From: Eleginops maclovinus
Taxonomy: Eukaryota > Chordata > Actinopteri > Perciformes > Eleginopidae
NCBI RefSeq assembly: GCF_036324505.1
Contig: NC_086364.1
Coordinates: 21,539,148-21,603,147, forward strand
Reading direction: 5' to 3'
DNA: 64,000 bases
Shown here: in pieces, positions 24,745 to 38,104 of the stretch
How positions within the stretch are numbered: the first letter of the stretch is position 1
Layout: each line of letters starts with the position of its first letter
Notes under the pieces: generated by a model
What the model saw: only the letters and a program-made list of their open reading frames with translations
What the model was told of the DNA's origin: nothing
The model's database searches: none
Position numbers and translations under genes: made by a program

Positions 24745-26350
24745 GATGGGGAAGCTTGTAAACCGAACCAGGAGGAGAAGATACGGTGATGCAGTACTGG
24801 GTCCTTACCCCTGAAACTATCGCTGGAAGTCAATGGTTTTTGGTTAGATGCCTGAAACAAGGTCTATGGTTAACACAAGCTGAAGAGATTTTAACATTTT
24901 GATTTACGACATACAGTACATCAGTAAATACCCCGCAGAAAATTATATGTGTCTTAAAAATGGTGGTTGCTAACACGTGTCTAAATGAGACGAGTAAACA
25001 TCATCATGCTGAACATTAGCCGCCTTTAGCTTAGCGGTGGAGACGTGAAGTCATGTGACCGTGCTGTCGTTCCTTTATAGCCCAACATTAGCTGCCTTTA
25101 GCTTAGCGGTGGAGACGTGAGTCATGTGACCGTGCTGTAGTTCCTCTATAGCCCAACATTAGCCGCCTTTAGCTTAGCGGTGGAGACGTGGAGTCATGTG
25201 ACCGTGCTGTAGTTCCTCTATAGCCCAACATTAGCCGCCTTTAGCTTAGCGGTGGTGACGTGAAGTCATGTGACCGTGCTGTAGTTCCTCTATAGCCCAA
25301 CATTAGCCGCCTTTAGCTTAGCGGTGGAGACGTGAAGTCATGTGACCGTGCTGTAGTTCCTTTATAGCCCAACATTAGCCTCCTTTAGCTTAGCGGTGGT
25401 GACGTGAGTCATGTGACCGTGCTGTAGTTCCTCTATAGCCCAACATTAGCCGCGTTTAGCTTAGCGGTGGAGACGTGAAGTCATGTGACCGTGCTGTAGT
25501 TCCTCTATAGCCCAACATTAGCCGCGTTTAGCTTAGCGGTGGAGACGTGAAGTCATGTGACGTGCTGTAGTTCCTTTATAGCCCAACATTAGCCGCCTTT
25601 AGCTTAGCGGTGGAGACGTGGAGTCATGTGACGTGCTGTAGTTCCTTTATAGTCCAACGTTAGCCGCCTTTAGCTTAGCGGTGGTGACGTGAAGTCATGT
25701 GACCGTGCTGTAGTTCCTCTATAGCCCAACATTAGCCTCCTTTAGCTTAGCGGTGGAGACGTGAAGTCATGTGACCGTGCTGTAGTTCCTCTATAGCCCA
25801 ACATTAGCCGCTTTAGCTTAGCGGTGGTGACGTGAAGTCATGTGACCGTGCTGTAGTTCCTTTATAGCCTTAAAACAGCTTCTTACTTCTGCATTTATGC
25901 TTATGATAAAAGTGTTGTTAATATGTGAAGATAATCTTATGTTCAAACTTGTGTTTGCCCCAGATCTTATTTTCTGGAATATTCCAAAATCCAATGGAAA
26001 ACTCCCATTGCCTTTTGTTGAGGGAACCAGGGAGATGCTAACTTTCTGGCTGGCCTACAAAAATATGAAGCTAGCAATGCTTACTTAGTGAACAACCAGA
26101 TGCAACCTCTGAAATGAACATCAAGTATCATAAACATCTGGTTACTTCGCGCTATATTCCGAAATCCAATGTAAAACATCCCATAGGATTCTTGTCGAGG
26201 GAGCCCTTGTAATATTACAAAAGTTGTGTGGCGATTGTCTTAACAAGCTAAACGTGGGTGTCACGAATGATTGTTTGCCAGAGACATTATTTGCTGCATT
26301 ATTCCAGAATCCAATGGAAAATTCAATTGAAAGGTCAGTAAAAAACATTT
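24745..26350 (+). mobile_element. expanded family A element with repeated right ends
   Basis: A diverged left end (about 24780) leads into the 12-unit array (25010-25872). Three copies of the right-hand segment follow (AATCCAATG(G/T)AAAA(C/T) near 25987, 26163 and 26310). Confidence 0.7.
25010..25872 (+). repeat. 12-copy tandem array of the 72-bp family A unit
   Basis: TAGTTCCT(T/C)TATAGCC ends each unit at about 25080, 25148, 25220, 25292, 25364, 25434, 25508, 25579, 25648, 25721, 25793 and 25865. Copies differ by a few bases, so amplification looks recent. Every unit has GTCATGTGAC or a close form. Confidence 0.95.
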
Positions 26351-27074
26351 AAAGGGTTCTTTATTTGTTTTTTCTACAACTTGAGTAATAATAGAGCGAG
26401 AAACTCAAAATATAACTTCAAAAATACAGTTTAAATGTTTATAGTGAGAGTGTTCTGTGGAGGCGAGAGTTGTGACCCAGCCGTGGACCTTGAGTTTATA
26501 CAAAAATGCATCTCTTCATGAAATACGTTTTCTTCGACCCTTCGCCCTGCACTGTGAGACTCATGCAGGTTTGCTCCGATTTCACCTGATTTCGATCCTG
26601 CTCATGATGTAACAGGGTTAAATAATAAATGTCTCTCCTCAGTAGATGTGCAGAAGCAGAGAAGCAGCAGCAGTCGGTGTCATTTCTCTTTCTGTAGAAG
26701 AGACGCAGTCGTGAGACTCCAGACGAACAGGAAATGTCAGCGCTGTGCCCCCCGGTCAGGAGCCTTGATTGGATCTTTTCTCAGATAACCTATAAAACAC
26801 AATCAGGCCCCGAGAGAAGGCCACAAACCATAATGAAATTATCTGAATAGCACGCACAAAACACCAGTAAAGGAAAGAGCAGTGATGGAGGTTTACTGAG
26901 AACGGCATTAGACAGAAAATACAGAAAAATGTAAAACAGGAGGAAAAGACCAGGGGAGGAAATGCTGTGTGAAAGGCCAACGGCAGAAACCTAAATAATT
27001 TAACGTGTTTGTGTTTTTGCAACGGTCTTACAATATATGTTAAATATTAATGTATGTGTGGCTATACTGTTTGG

Positions 27075-28450
27075 GCATGAGATCACTCACAGTATTGCAG
27101 ATGTGTAGAAGTACTCTTGTAATCTTATACTTGAGTAAAGTAGAAGTACTCAGGTCTTGTACTTGAGTAAAGTAGAAGTATTCAGATCTTGTACTTGAGT
27201 AAAGTAGAAGTACTCAGGTCTTTTGCTTGTGTAAAAGTAGAAGTACTCAGATCTTGTACTTGAGTAAAGTAGAAGTACTCAGGTCTTGTACTTGAGTAAA
27301 AGTAGAAGTACTCAGGTCTTGTACTTGAGTAAAGTGGAAGTACTCAGGTCTTGTTCTTGAGTAAAGTAGAAGTACTCAGATCTTGTTCTTGAGTAAAGTA
27401 GAAGTACTCAGGTCTTGTACTTGAGTAAAGTGGAAGTACTCAGGTCTTGTACTTGAGTAAAGTAGAAGTACTCAGATCTTGTTCTTGAGTAAAAGTAGAA
27501 GTACTCAGATCTTGTACTTGAGTAAAGTACAGGTACTCAGATCTTGTACTTGAGTAAAAGTAGAAGTACTCAGATCTTGTACTTGAGTAAAGTAGAAGTA
27601 CTCAGATCTTGTACTTGAGTAAAGTAGAAGTACTCAGGTCTTGTACTTGAGTAAAGTAGAAGTACTCAGATCTTGTACTTGAGTAAAGTACAGGTACTCA
27701 GATCTTGTACTTGAGTAAAAGTAGAAGTACTCAGATCTTGTACTTGAGTAAAAGTAGAAGTACTCAGATCTTGTACTTGAGTAAAGTAGAAGTACTCAGA
27801 TCTTGTTCTTGAGTAAAAGTAGAAGTACTCAGATCTTGTACTTGAGTAAAAGTAGAAGTACTCAGATCTTGTACTTGAGTAAAGTAGAAGTACTCAGGTC
27901 TTGTACTTGAGTAAAAGTAGAAGTACTCAGATCTTGTACTTGAGTAAAGTAGAAGTACTCAGGTCTTGTACTTGAGTAAAGTAGAAGTACTCAGATCTTG
28001 TACTTGAGTAAAGTAGAAGTACTCAGGTCTTGTACTTGAGTAAAGTAGAAGTACTCAGATCTTGTACTTGAGTAAAGTAGAAGTACCAGAGTGTAGGAAT
28101 ACTCTGTCACAGTGAAAGTATTCTAAATGTTCCTCCAGTGAAAGTAGAAAGTACTCTCCTCTAAATGTACTTAAAGTAGCGACAGTAAAAGTAGTCATTG
28201 TCTGATTGGTCCATTTCAGAATAATATCTCTGATATGTTTTATAATGATTGATCATTAAAGTGTTCTCAGAGCTGGTAAAGGTGCAGCTAGTTTGAATGG
28301 CTTTGTATACTGCAGGGTAGCTGCTGGATTTACTGCAGGTGAACTACAGTCTGATTTAAGGGAGATTATATTTACCATCATTAATCCTAATCTGCCTAGC
28401 AACTAAAGGGATTAAATACATGTAGTGGAGTAGAAGTACATGATTTACCT
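27075..28450 (+). mobile_element. interspersed repeat with a large internal minisatellite
   Basis: The array at 27105-28090 is followed by unique-looking text ending AGTGGAGTAGAAGTACATGA (28427 onward). Related inverted text is at 24600-24740 (ATTACTCCACTACATTTTGG) and 16925-17040. Together these suggest one dispersed element that carries the repeat. Confidence 0.5.
27105..28090 (+). repeat. 32/33-bp minisatellite, about 30 copies
   Basis: The unit is TACTTGAGTAAAGTAGAAG followed by TACTCAG(A/G)TCTTG. Units of 32 and 33 bp (GTAAAGTAG versus GTAAAAGTAG) alternate irregularly, with point variants GTTCTTGAG and ACAGGTACT. Confidence 0.95.
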
Positions 28451-28659
28451 CTGTATTGTGATGGAATACAGACCCTATTCATGCATGCACAAGCGTGAGT
28501 ACACACCTGCAGAGTATGCATCTTCATTAGTGTGTAAGTATAATATAAACCCTATTCATGCACTGTATTAATATAAATAAGCTCTTCTTCTGCTCTCTGT
28601 TTTATGAAGACAGTTTGGACGCATTTTTAACAATAACATTGGTTGCATTCCCAAGAAAA

Positions 28660-28810
28660 CATTTAGTGGAATAAATCATGGTGCTGCCGTCTTTAGTCAA
28701 TTACAGTAATTATTAACCTCCCTCGGGCCGTGTGAGTAATGCCTCGACTTACCAAGGCTCCAAATATTTCATTATCTCAGGAGGAGACTAATTGGCACTT
28801 TATTGCAGGT
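28660..28810. promoter_or_regulatory. candidate conserved non-coding element
   Basis: Unique AT-rich text with GTCAATTACAGTAATTATTA and GACTAATTGGCAC. Confidence 0.3.
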
Positions 28811-30030
28811 AGTGAGTCAAAAACAGCCATTATTCAAACAAATAAACATGCAATTTAAAGTCTGTGTAATCTTTTGTTTCAGCAGGAGGAGAGGGGTGTA
28901 TTTTCTGAAGCATTTCCTTTACATAAAGCAATCATCTGTCTGTGAGGATCCTACTGAAAGGAGGATTTTCTGGGGAAATGTTTGTGATCGATGTTCTGCT
29001 GAGTTTTATTTCATTATATTTGACTTTCATTGCACATTCTTCCTTTAAATACGCATTCTTCTTGCTGTGTCTTTGTCTGCACCACATATACCAATGCAAA
29101 TACCTCGTGTGTAATCCTACTTGGTAATAAAACCGATTCTGATGAGGTTTTTCTGTATTTTGCACATTTTACTTTGTACGTTTATATAAACACTTCATAT
29201 TATTTTTTATTGCAATCCTTTAATTTATTATGATTATAAAACAAATGATGTACTACTTCTTAATGCACTCTTACCTTACATTCTTATGCTCATGTACATA
29301 TTTGTATTTATCTATTTTGTTATTGCACAATTTTATTTCAACTTCTTATATTTATTTTAATATTTGTATTTTATATATTTTTTATTGTAACTCTTTTCTT
29401 TGTATACATATCTGTGTTTTTAATCGCACACTGTTAAATTTAACATATTTATCGGAATATATTTTGTTTTTTTACATTCCACATTCTTACTTTAACTTCT
29501 CATTTTTATTTGCATATATTTATATATTTTGCACATTCTTCATTTTTTATCCATCATGATCAGATTTGAGGTGTAACTCTAATACTGAACACAAGATGGC
29601 AGACTTGACACTTGTCTCTAAAGAGGGGGGCAGTTTTCCTATTTACTCAGTGTGTGTTACATCAGTGCAACTCCAAACAAAGACCTGCATTTATTAGAAA
29701 GTGAAGATGAATTTTTATTAAGACTTCCAAATCCCACTGGACAAAACCCATCTCTGCAAGTCTGAATTTTAACATTTAGCTTCATGCCACGTTACGTAAT
29801 ACTGGTGGTGCCAATGTAAAGCAGTTAGACTCGAGGTGCCAGGTCCTAGTGTGTGTGTGTGTGTGTGGGGGGGGGGGGGAGTGTGTGTGTGGAGGCGGCA
29901 GAAAAAGAAAGGGGGGTGCCATAAGTTTGTGCCAATCTATTCTACGCCCACACGACTAAAGTAAGTGTAAAAACTAAAGAAAATGAGGAAGAAAAGCTGC
30001 TCACGAGTACACGAAACGTGCAGAAATGCA
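28810..30030. other. AT-rich intergenic DNA with repeat relics
   Basis: GGTAATAAAACCGATTCTGA (29123) is a typical fish repeat end. The rest is T-rich without genes. Confidence 0.45.
29851..29892. repeat. (GT)n-(G)n-(GT)n microsatellite
   Basis: GT repeat, an 11-12 base G run, then GT repeat. Confidence 0.9.
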
Positions 30031-30033
30031 GAG

Positions 30034-30035
<2 letters not shown>

Positions 30036-30103
<68 letters not shown>
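30036..30103. repeat. (CA)34 microsatellite
   Basis: Pure CA tract just before the reverse-oriented family A copy at 30128. Confidence 0.97.
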
Positions 30104-30106
<3 letters not shown>

Positions 30107-30127
30107 TTATTATTCTTTATCTAGGCA

Positions 30128-31140
30128 ACTATGGAGTGGTGCAGGAATGACGTGTTTTTGTAAGGTTCACTTTGCAAGGGCTCCCTCAACAAAAAGCCAA
30201 TTGGATTTTTCACTGGATTTTGGAATGTAGCACATAATAAACAAATGTTCGTGATAGTTTATGATCATTTCCAATGTTGCACCCGGTTAGTTAGCATTGC
30301 TAGCTTAATTTTTTTGTAGGCTGACCCGGAAGTTAGCATCTCAGCAAAAATCCAATGGGGTTTTTCCATTGGCTTTTCAGGACATTACAGAGAATAGTTA
30401 TACATGTTTTGTTCAGCAGGATAATCTCCCCATATTAACAGCATGATTTTTTTTAAGCATACATGCAATCTCAAGAAGCAAAAAGCTAACGTTAGGAACC
30501 ACAGCACGGTCACATGACTTCACGTCTCCACCGCTAAGCTAAAGGAGGCTAATGTTGGGCTATAAAGGAACTACAGCACGGTCACATGACTTCACGTCTC
30601 CACCGCTAAGCTAAAGGAGGCTAATGTTGGGCTATGAAGGAACTACAGCACGGTCACATGACTTCACGACACCATCGCTAAGCTAAAGGCGGCTAATGTT
30701 GGGCTATGAAGGAACTACAGCACGGTCACATGACCTCACGTCACCACCGCTAAGCTAAAGGCGGCTAATGTTGGGCTATGAAGGAACTACAGCACGGTCA
30801 CATGACCTCACGTCACCACCGCTAAGCTAAAGGCGGCTAATGTTGGGCTATAAAGGAACTACAGCACGGTCACATGACTTCACCTCACCACCGCTAAGCT
30901 AAAGGCAGCTAATGTTTGGCCTGATGACATTTAATCGTCTCGTTCAGACACTTGGAAGCTTATGACATTTACCAGTAGGGTATTTACGGACGTGTTTTAG
31001 GTTGTAGAATTAAACTTAACTTACCTTAACAGTCTGGTTAACAGCGTGTGTTAACAAGACCTTATTTCAGGCTTCTAACCCAAAACCTGTTCAAAATCAT
31101 TGACTTTATACAAGTGAACGGCTGAAGTGCTAAAATAGGG
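30128..31140 (-). mobile_element. family A element, reverse orientation, six units
   Basis: The right terminus on the + strand is GGAGTGGTGCAGGAATGAC (30132). Six inverted copies of the unit (ACAGCACGGTCACATGAC at about 30501, 30572, 30644, 30717, 30790 and 30862) follow. The other end decays into GCTAAAATAGGG just before a (CA) tract. Confidence 0.75.
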
Positions 31141-31184
31141 AAATACAATACACAATAATGCACAATGTGGTAGATGAACATAAT

Positions 31185-31188
<4 letters not shown>

Positions 31189-31279
<91 letters not shown>
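31189..31279. repeat. (AC)45 microsatellite
   Basis: Pure AC tract just beyond the truncated end of a family A element. Confidence 0.97.
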
Positions 31280-31280
<1 letters not shown>

Positions 31281-31445
31281 TTACCTGTCATTCTTTCCTA
31301 CTGTCAGAATGATTTAACCCCACTTGTCCTCCATACCGGGAAATTTGACGAGCAGCGTCAGACGAGAAGCTAGTCCTTCTTTTTTTTTGACATTTGAACA
31401 GCTGGGGCCTTCTGTGTTATGACTCCCGCTGCCACATCTGCTGTG

Positions 31446-31619
<174 letters not shown>

Positions 31620-31747
31620 ACCAATTCTGCCACATCTGGGAGGCGGTGCAGCTGTCCTCACACGTCTGGACGGCGTCCTGCAGACACTTAGCTGTCACTC
31701 CGGGTTACCTGCAGCCCACCTCACTGTTAGAGGCAAGACACATCTGC

Positions 31748-31880
<133 letters not shown>

Positions 31881-31889
31881 ATGTAAGTG

Positions 31890-33480
31890 TGAGACTGCAG
31901 AGTGTGTGTGCATACGTGTCTTAGAATGTTGCTGTGACACCGGGTACATGTATGTCCGCGGGGCTGAGGCTCCAGTCTTCACACCTCTCGGTTGAAAACA
32001 CACCCAGAAACACACACCAGGCAGCGAATGTGGGTCACAGACAGCGGCTGAAAGATTACTACACCAAAAATGTTTTTAAAAATGACTTTTAAATCAAGCA
32101 CTTAGTATAATAGTATTTATCTTTAAACACAAGACAACACGGCTGTGCAATTCAGCACTGATATCTATTTGTATTTATTTATTACACCTTTAACGGCAAA
32201 TGTTAACTTTGACTTGTTTATATAATATATATATATTGTATAAATAATAATAATATCTTATTTTATGTTGACCATACTTACACTAACTTTTTGTTTGTAT
32301 GAATATTTATTTTATGTTTATTTTAACTTTTAATATTCATATAAATGTCAGTTTTAATCTTTTATTGCACATTTTTAATTGTTTATATAAATACTGTACA
32401 TATATTTTTATTTTCTACTTAATTTTATTCTAGAATGAAAACAATTTCCCCCGGAGATAAATGAAGCATTCTGATTCAGATTTCTTGCTAACACACATCA
32501 TTTTTAGAGAAAGTTGTTGCTAAAGTTTGGATCAGCTAAAGTAAAACATCCAATAATACCCTCCCTTAAATCTGACCTGTAGTAATATGGTCCTTTTACC
32601 CCCTAAACGGCCCAATCCCACAGTGACTGTATATTCTGGATCTCCTTGTTCCCGTACACCTTTAAACCTGTTTCACACGATAAGATTTAAAGTCTTTAAC
32701 CCCGAGGCCTCGCTGTTTTACCGCCTCACCGGAAGATGTTATAAAAACGGTGGAACGGTGCAGGAGGCATTTGACCTTGGAGTTTGAAATATTACATCTT
32801 TCTGTAAAAGTGTGAAAAAGGTTTGCAAAGATGCCGACGGAAGAGGATTTTTAATTTGGGGTTGAGATTCTTTCTATGCAACAGGGAAATTAAAAAGAGC
32901 ATGTTCATCTGTGTGATAAATAAGGAGCTTAATGTAGGAAGAAATAAAAGAAGTGCAGAAATATACGCCGGCGTTTTTAGTTATTCATCTTCAGGACTGT
33001 AAATTATACGAAGAAGTGTTTGGTCTGAAAAGGGACAGTTTTGCTAAATTACTTTTTGGCTTCTGGATTAAAGTAATCTGTTTTATGGAACTCGATCCAG
33101 GACATAGTGACATCACTCTGTAATACTCGTGCTTCTATATGCAAATCCAAAATAAGTTACGGAAACTGAGAATGGGTAATATGTTGACACCCCACAAAAT
33201 CTAAATCCACTGGAAAAATATTACAAATCTATGCGAGGAAAAACTCATATATTCGTTGAAATGATTCAAAAAGATTTGCTGTGAAAAATCTTACAAATTG
33301 AGTGTTTTCGAGGGGGAGTTATCACATCGCTTCACTTTGCAAGAGTGGAACAACTCATCTCTCAATAAGGCAAAGCGTTATATAGGTTTTAGTGCATGTA
33401 AATGGTCTGCAATGGCTAAAATCCCAGTGTTTCCATCACTACGGAACACTCACGCTTCTATTGGCTAGCGCTCCAACACA
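31890..33480. other. intergenic DNA
   Basis: AT-rich. A repeat end GAGATAAATGAAGCATTCTG lies near 32454. No gene seen. Confidence 0.45.
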
Positions 33481-33785
33481 ATGTATACGATAGGCTAAGG
33501 GGCGGGACATCTCTAAGTGGTTGACCAATCACAACATAGATAACCAATCAGAGCAGACTGGGCTCTGGTTTCAGACAGAGGGTGAAAAGAGGAGCTGCAG
33601 CACAGGCAGTATGAGAAACATAAAGAGCTTTCTGAACATTAGAGCGTGGAGACATGTCCCAGGAGAGACACTACACACTGATATGAAGCTGAAAATAAGG
33701 ATGATACATTTGGGATTTTAGCCTTTGCAGACCGTTTACATGCACAGAAACCTATATCACACACTACAGGAAAAGAGTCCGTTTA
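33480..33785 (+). repeat. dispersed repeat family B, copy 2
   Basis: It holds GACCAATCACAACATAGATA, ACCAATCAGAGCAGACTGGG and CTCTGGTTTCAGACAGAGGG, then CACACTACAGGAAAAGAGTC. It is the reverse-oriented relative of 8958-9222. Confidence 0.6.
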
Positions 33786-33840
33786 AAAGACATAGGTTGC
33801 CCATCCCTTCGACTAAATGAATTACAGTCCACTATATTTA

Positions 33841-33969
<129 letters not shown>

Positions 33970-34094
33970 GCCTTGGAGTGAGACGTTCTACTGTACACTC
34001 TCCAGTCCGTCTCTCTCTCTCTGTACTGGTGGAGAGTTGCCAGTCCTGAACCTCCAGATCAGTGCAACATGCATCCCTCCCTGTGCTCCCCGCC

Positions 34095-34165
34095 ACTGAA
34101 GAATCTCCACTCTAATTAACCGAGATTACAGCAATTAGCAGACCATTAATCACACCCTTATTAGT
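34095..34165. promoter_or_regulatory. candidate conserved non-coding element
   Basis: A cluster of TAAT cores within 70 bp (CTAATTAACC, CAATTAGC, CATTAATCAC). Confidence 0.25.
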
Positions 34166-35063
34166 TTAGCCAGGCAGAGAGCGGGGAAGAGTGAAGCCAG
34201 GGATGGAGAGACGGAATCAGAGGGGAAAAGGAGAAGAGAGGAAGGATGGTAGATTCAACAATTCAGAGGGTTTATATTCGTGAAAAACTGCAGCGTTTAA
34301 AGTCTAATGTCTTTAAGTTTCAGGCTCCTCCAGCAATTCCACACATAATATAATAAAAATGAAAAGAAAAGACATAAAGCAGTGCAATAAAACAGACGTC
34401 ATCAGAATCAGTATATGGGTTATGGCCAAGTAGGTTCACACACTTATAAGGAATTAGTTTTGGTGTGTAATGTTGCATACATAAATGCACTTAGGGGAAT
34501 TAACCGGCAAAAAATTAGCAAAATAAATAATAATAAATGTAAATAAATGAACTGATGAATTAAATAAATACATTAGTAAAGTGTTATAAAAAAAAAGCAA
34601 AGAAATATTGTAAAAAATAATACAAATATATTTACATAAAATACAAATATCTATAATAAATGTACAACAAGAAGACGACAAATACAGAAAGGAAAAGTCA
34701 TGCAATACATGAGAATTTAGAGGTGAAGGGCTGTGCAAGTACGTTTAAGGAATGAGACAATTAATTATGTATACATAAATATACAACAATAATAATATAT
34801 ACAATTATAAAAATAACCAATTCCATATCTGAATACAAGATCAAATAAATATTGTACCATAGAGTAATTATACTGTTTATTGTATGAATGTGAATATGTG
34901 GAATAAAGAGGAGCACAAATGATGCCTTGCCGTTTACAACTAATAGTGCGTGTGCTTATATCTACATTTATTATAAATAAAGTGTGTGTGTGGTGTTAAA
35001 CAACACTCCTGGTATTTCAAACACGCCCTGTGCAGGACTGCAGCGTGGAATGCTAAGGACAGA

Positions 35064-35112
35064 AGTGTGTGTGTGTGTGTGTAAGTGTGTGTGTAAATGT
35101 GTGTGTGTGGGT
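35064..35112. repeat. imperfect (TG)n
   Basis: TG runs broken by AAG and AAA. Confidence 0.85.
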
Positions 35113-35197
35113 GGCACAGTGTGAGTGCAGGGTTGGCACGAGTGTGGCGGGTAAGTTAAAGAGTGTGTGTCTCAATGCATGGTGTTACAGTATCAGG

Positions 35198-35200
<3 letters not shown>

Positions 35201-35284
<84 letters not shown>
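35201..35284. repeat. (TG)42 microsatellite
   Basis: Pure TG tract. Confidence 0.97.
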
Positions 35285-35285
<1 letters not shown>

Positions 35286-35619
35286 CTTCAGAGGAGACAT
35301 TTCTAACTACGCTCTGATACCATCTCCTCTACTATCCTCTCCCTTTCTCCCCCCACCCCCCTCCCCCCCCGGATCGCCTCCCCTCGTCAGCAAGCGGGGT
35401 CAAATGTTATTCCCTCCTCGTTGTCACGGTTGCCAATCACCTCACATTCTGTAGCAACTGTTTCCAAGGCAACGCAGAGATCCGGTTGCCAGGCACCGAG
35501 AGCAATGCATGCGATTGTTTCTTTATTTATTTAATTCTATCTTTATCTGTTTGCTCATTCTGAACGCGTCCGCGCCGCCACCGTGGGTTCACGTGCGCAC
35601 GGGGCACCATGCACCAGGA

Positions 35620-35621
<2 letters not shown>

Positions 35622-35707
<86 letters not shown>
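35622..35707. repeat. (AC)43 microsatellite
   Basis: Pure AC tract, first of three in 450 bp. Confidence 0.97.
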
Positions 35708-35709
<2 letters not shown>

Positions 35710-35806
35710 TTATCATTGCTCACACTGTTTCTCTTTCTCTCACATGCACACATGAACTCTTTTTTTCTCCTTGTGCACATATGGACATTCATGCACCTTA
35801 TGCAGA

Positions 35807-35823
35807 AACACACACACACGCGT

Positions 35824-35887
<64 letters not shown>
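35807..35887. repeat. imperfect (CA)n microsatellite
   Basis: CA tract with one ACGCGTGC and one ACTC interruption. Confidence 0.95.
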
Positions 35888-35890
<3 letters not shown>

Positions 35891-35986
35891 CCCTCTTACA
35901 CTATCTTTTGCTCTCACATGCAAACATACATGTTTTTGTTTTTGTTTTTGCAAACACAGAAATGCACACACACATACATGCAATGT

Positions 35987-35988
<2 letters not shown>

Positions 35989-36073
<85 letters not shown>
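35989..36073. repeat. (CA)42 microsatellite
   Basis: Pure CA tract, third of the cluster. The text between tracts (CTCTC/TTTTTCTTCC, then ACATGCA) is itself loosely repeated. Confidence 0.97.
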
Positions 36074-36074
<1 letters not shown>

Positions 36075-36599
36075 CTGCTCCTATTATACTCTCTCCTTAT
36101 TTTTTCTTCCACACATACAGTTTTTCCCTTTTGCAAACACACACATGCATCGTACATTGAAACACCACACACACACACACACCTACACACACTGAAACAC
36201 ACCCACACACTGACTCGCACGACCCCGGCACTAACTAACTAACCCATCTGCATTTACCACAGGTGTGAAACGTGCGCATTGGATGACAAACAGTGATTAT
36301 CGCAGCAATAAGGATCCTAATCTGAGCCTGGCCTTCTGTTCCCTCCTCTCATCTGCCTCGTCTCACCGGAGCTGCACAGTGATAAAGACAGACCCTAATG
36401 AGAGGGCTCTTATTGCACTGTGATTTCCTCCCCCCCAACCCCTCCCCCTCTCTCCACATCTATACCTGCAGCATCCTCTCTTTTGCTTTCTCCGTCCGTC
36501 CATCCGTCCGTCAGACGCCCTGCAGCCACTCCTGCTCGCATCAGGCCTTTTGTTTGCCTGGGTAAATGTTACAGGGTAATTGTAATGGAGTGACCCATC

Positions 36600-37800
36600 G
36601 AGGGGGAAATTACAGCTTTCACCGCGTAGACAAACCCAAAGACGGACCTCTTCTCCATTCAGGGTCTATTGTCTCTTTTTGCTTTAGTGCTCGTGCTATT
36701 ACTGACAGGAGTATAAGAGGGGGCAGATTGGATGGAGATAGAGGAGGATAGGCTGAAGATTGACCGCCTGACGTTGGACTTTTGGACACATTGGATCTTG
36801 TGCTGACAGCTGACTGATGTTTATCTCTTAGGGAAACAGTGCTACATTTAAGGATATACACAAATCACAGCTTTCACAGCACGGGGAAATCCAAACACAG
36901 ACATTCAGGGTCTATTGTTTCTACAGAGCTGTGGTTATTATGGATAGAAGTATAAGGGGAGATGATTGGAGAGAGGAAGAATAGGGCTTTTGGACATGTT
37001 GGACAGAGTGGACACATTGGTTCTCATGCTAACAGCTGACTATCTTTAAGGAATAGTTCTATATTTGAGGATAAACATGAATCCGAGACGCACATCTGTC
37101 TTGAAATTGTCTATTTTTTACCCAAAACCCTAATAAATTCAGTGAACTGTAGTACAAAATATTGGCAAATCATATACGCAGTTAACTTTTACGGCATGGC
37201 AAATTCCAAAGACTAACTTCTTCATTAAGCGTCTGTGTTTTCTATAGTGTTGTAGCTACTACAGAGTATGTAGAGGCCGGGTTGGGTAGAGGAAGAGAAT
37301 GGGACTTTTGGACACGTTGGATTTCGTGCTTACACCCCACTGACATCTGTCTTTAAGGTAAGCAAACAAACACACAGGGCGGAGGATGGGCTTTAGTCGA
37401 ACAGGTTTATCAGACAAGGGTCGCTTTGATGTCGCAGTTGCAACGCGTTGGACTTTTGGACACATTGGAGACGTTGGATCTGCGAACAGCTGACTGATCT
37501 TTGTCTTTAATGACTTGTTACACATTTGAGTGTGTGCACAACTCCAAGGTCTCAGAGCTGAAGAGACGTTGGAGTTGAATAGAAGAAGAAACTCATTTAG
37601 TCTGGTGTAATATGACACAAAAGGCACGCTTTTTTCCACCGAGGGTAACTTTCACCTCACGGCAAAATCCAAAGACAGACTTCTACAATTAGGGTGTGTT
37701 GTCTCTGTTTGCCTTAGTGCTTTGGTAATTATTGAGGAAGGATGTGGGAGGAATGGATGGCATTGGAGGTAAAAAAAAATGGGGGAGGATTGGCTTTATT
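36600..37800 (+). repeat. diverged tandem array, unit about 220-290 bp
   Basis: The blocks TCACAGCACGGGGAAATCCA, AAAGACGGACCTCTTC, TTCAGGGTCTATTGT, GGACTTTTGGACACATTGGA and GCTGACAGCTGACTGA recur in order from 36611, 36872, 37190 and 37650. Copies differ heavily. Confidence 0.75.
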
Positions 37801-38104
37801 TGACCATGTTGATTCTGAAAGGGCTCTCTTTGATGCCTCAGATGTGAAACGTTGGATTCTGCCCTGTTTTCACTGCATTCCTGTTGAGAGGCGGCCGGCT
37901 ATTGTACAGAGAAACACAATAGATTAATCATGTTTATCATTGTCAGCCCTTAAGGGAGAGAAGAATGAAGAAATATTGGAGATTTGAGTGTTGGGCATGT
38001 AGGCAGTGCTACTGATTATGCAGTACTCTAGATGAGTAGGGCGGGAAACAGATGAAGCAGTACTTACAGCTACAGATCATTACCCATACGGATATTTATG
38101 TACA

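Noticed and set aside
25010..25872. CRISPR-like direct repeats
   Set aside because: Units are contiguous 72-bp copies without variable spacers, and the DNA is from a vertebrate.
27105..28090. CRISPR-like or coding repeat
   Set aside because: No spacers and no long open frame; it is a minisatellite.
35509..36242. 228- and 219-codon frames rich in His-Thr
   Set aside because: Translation of (AC)n tracts with short linkers.
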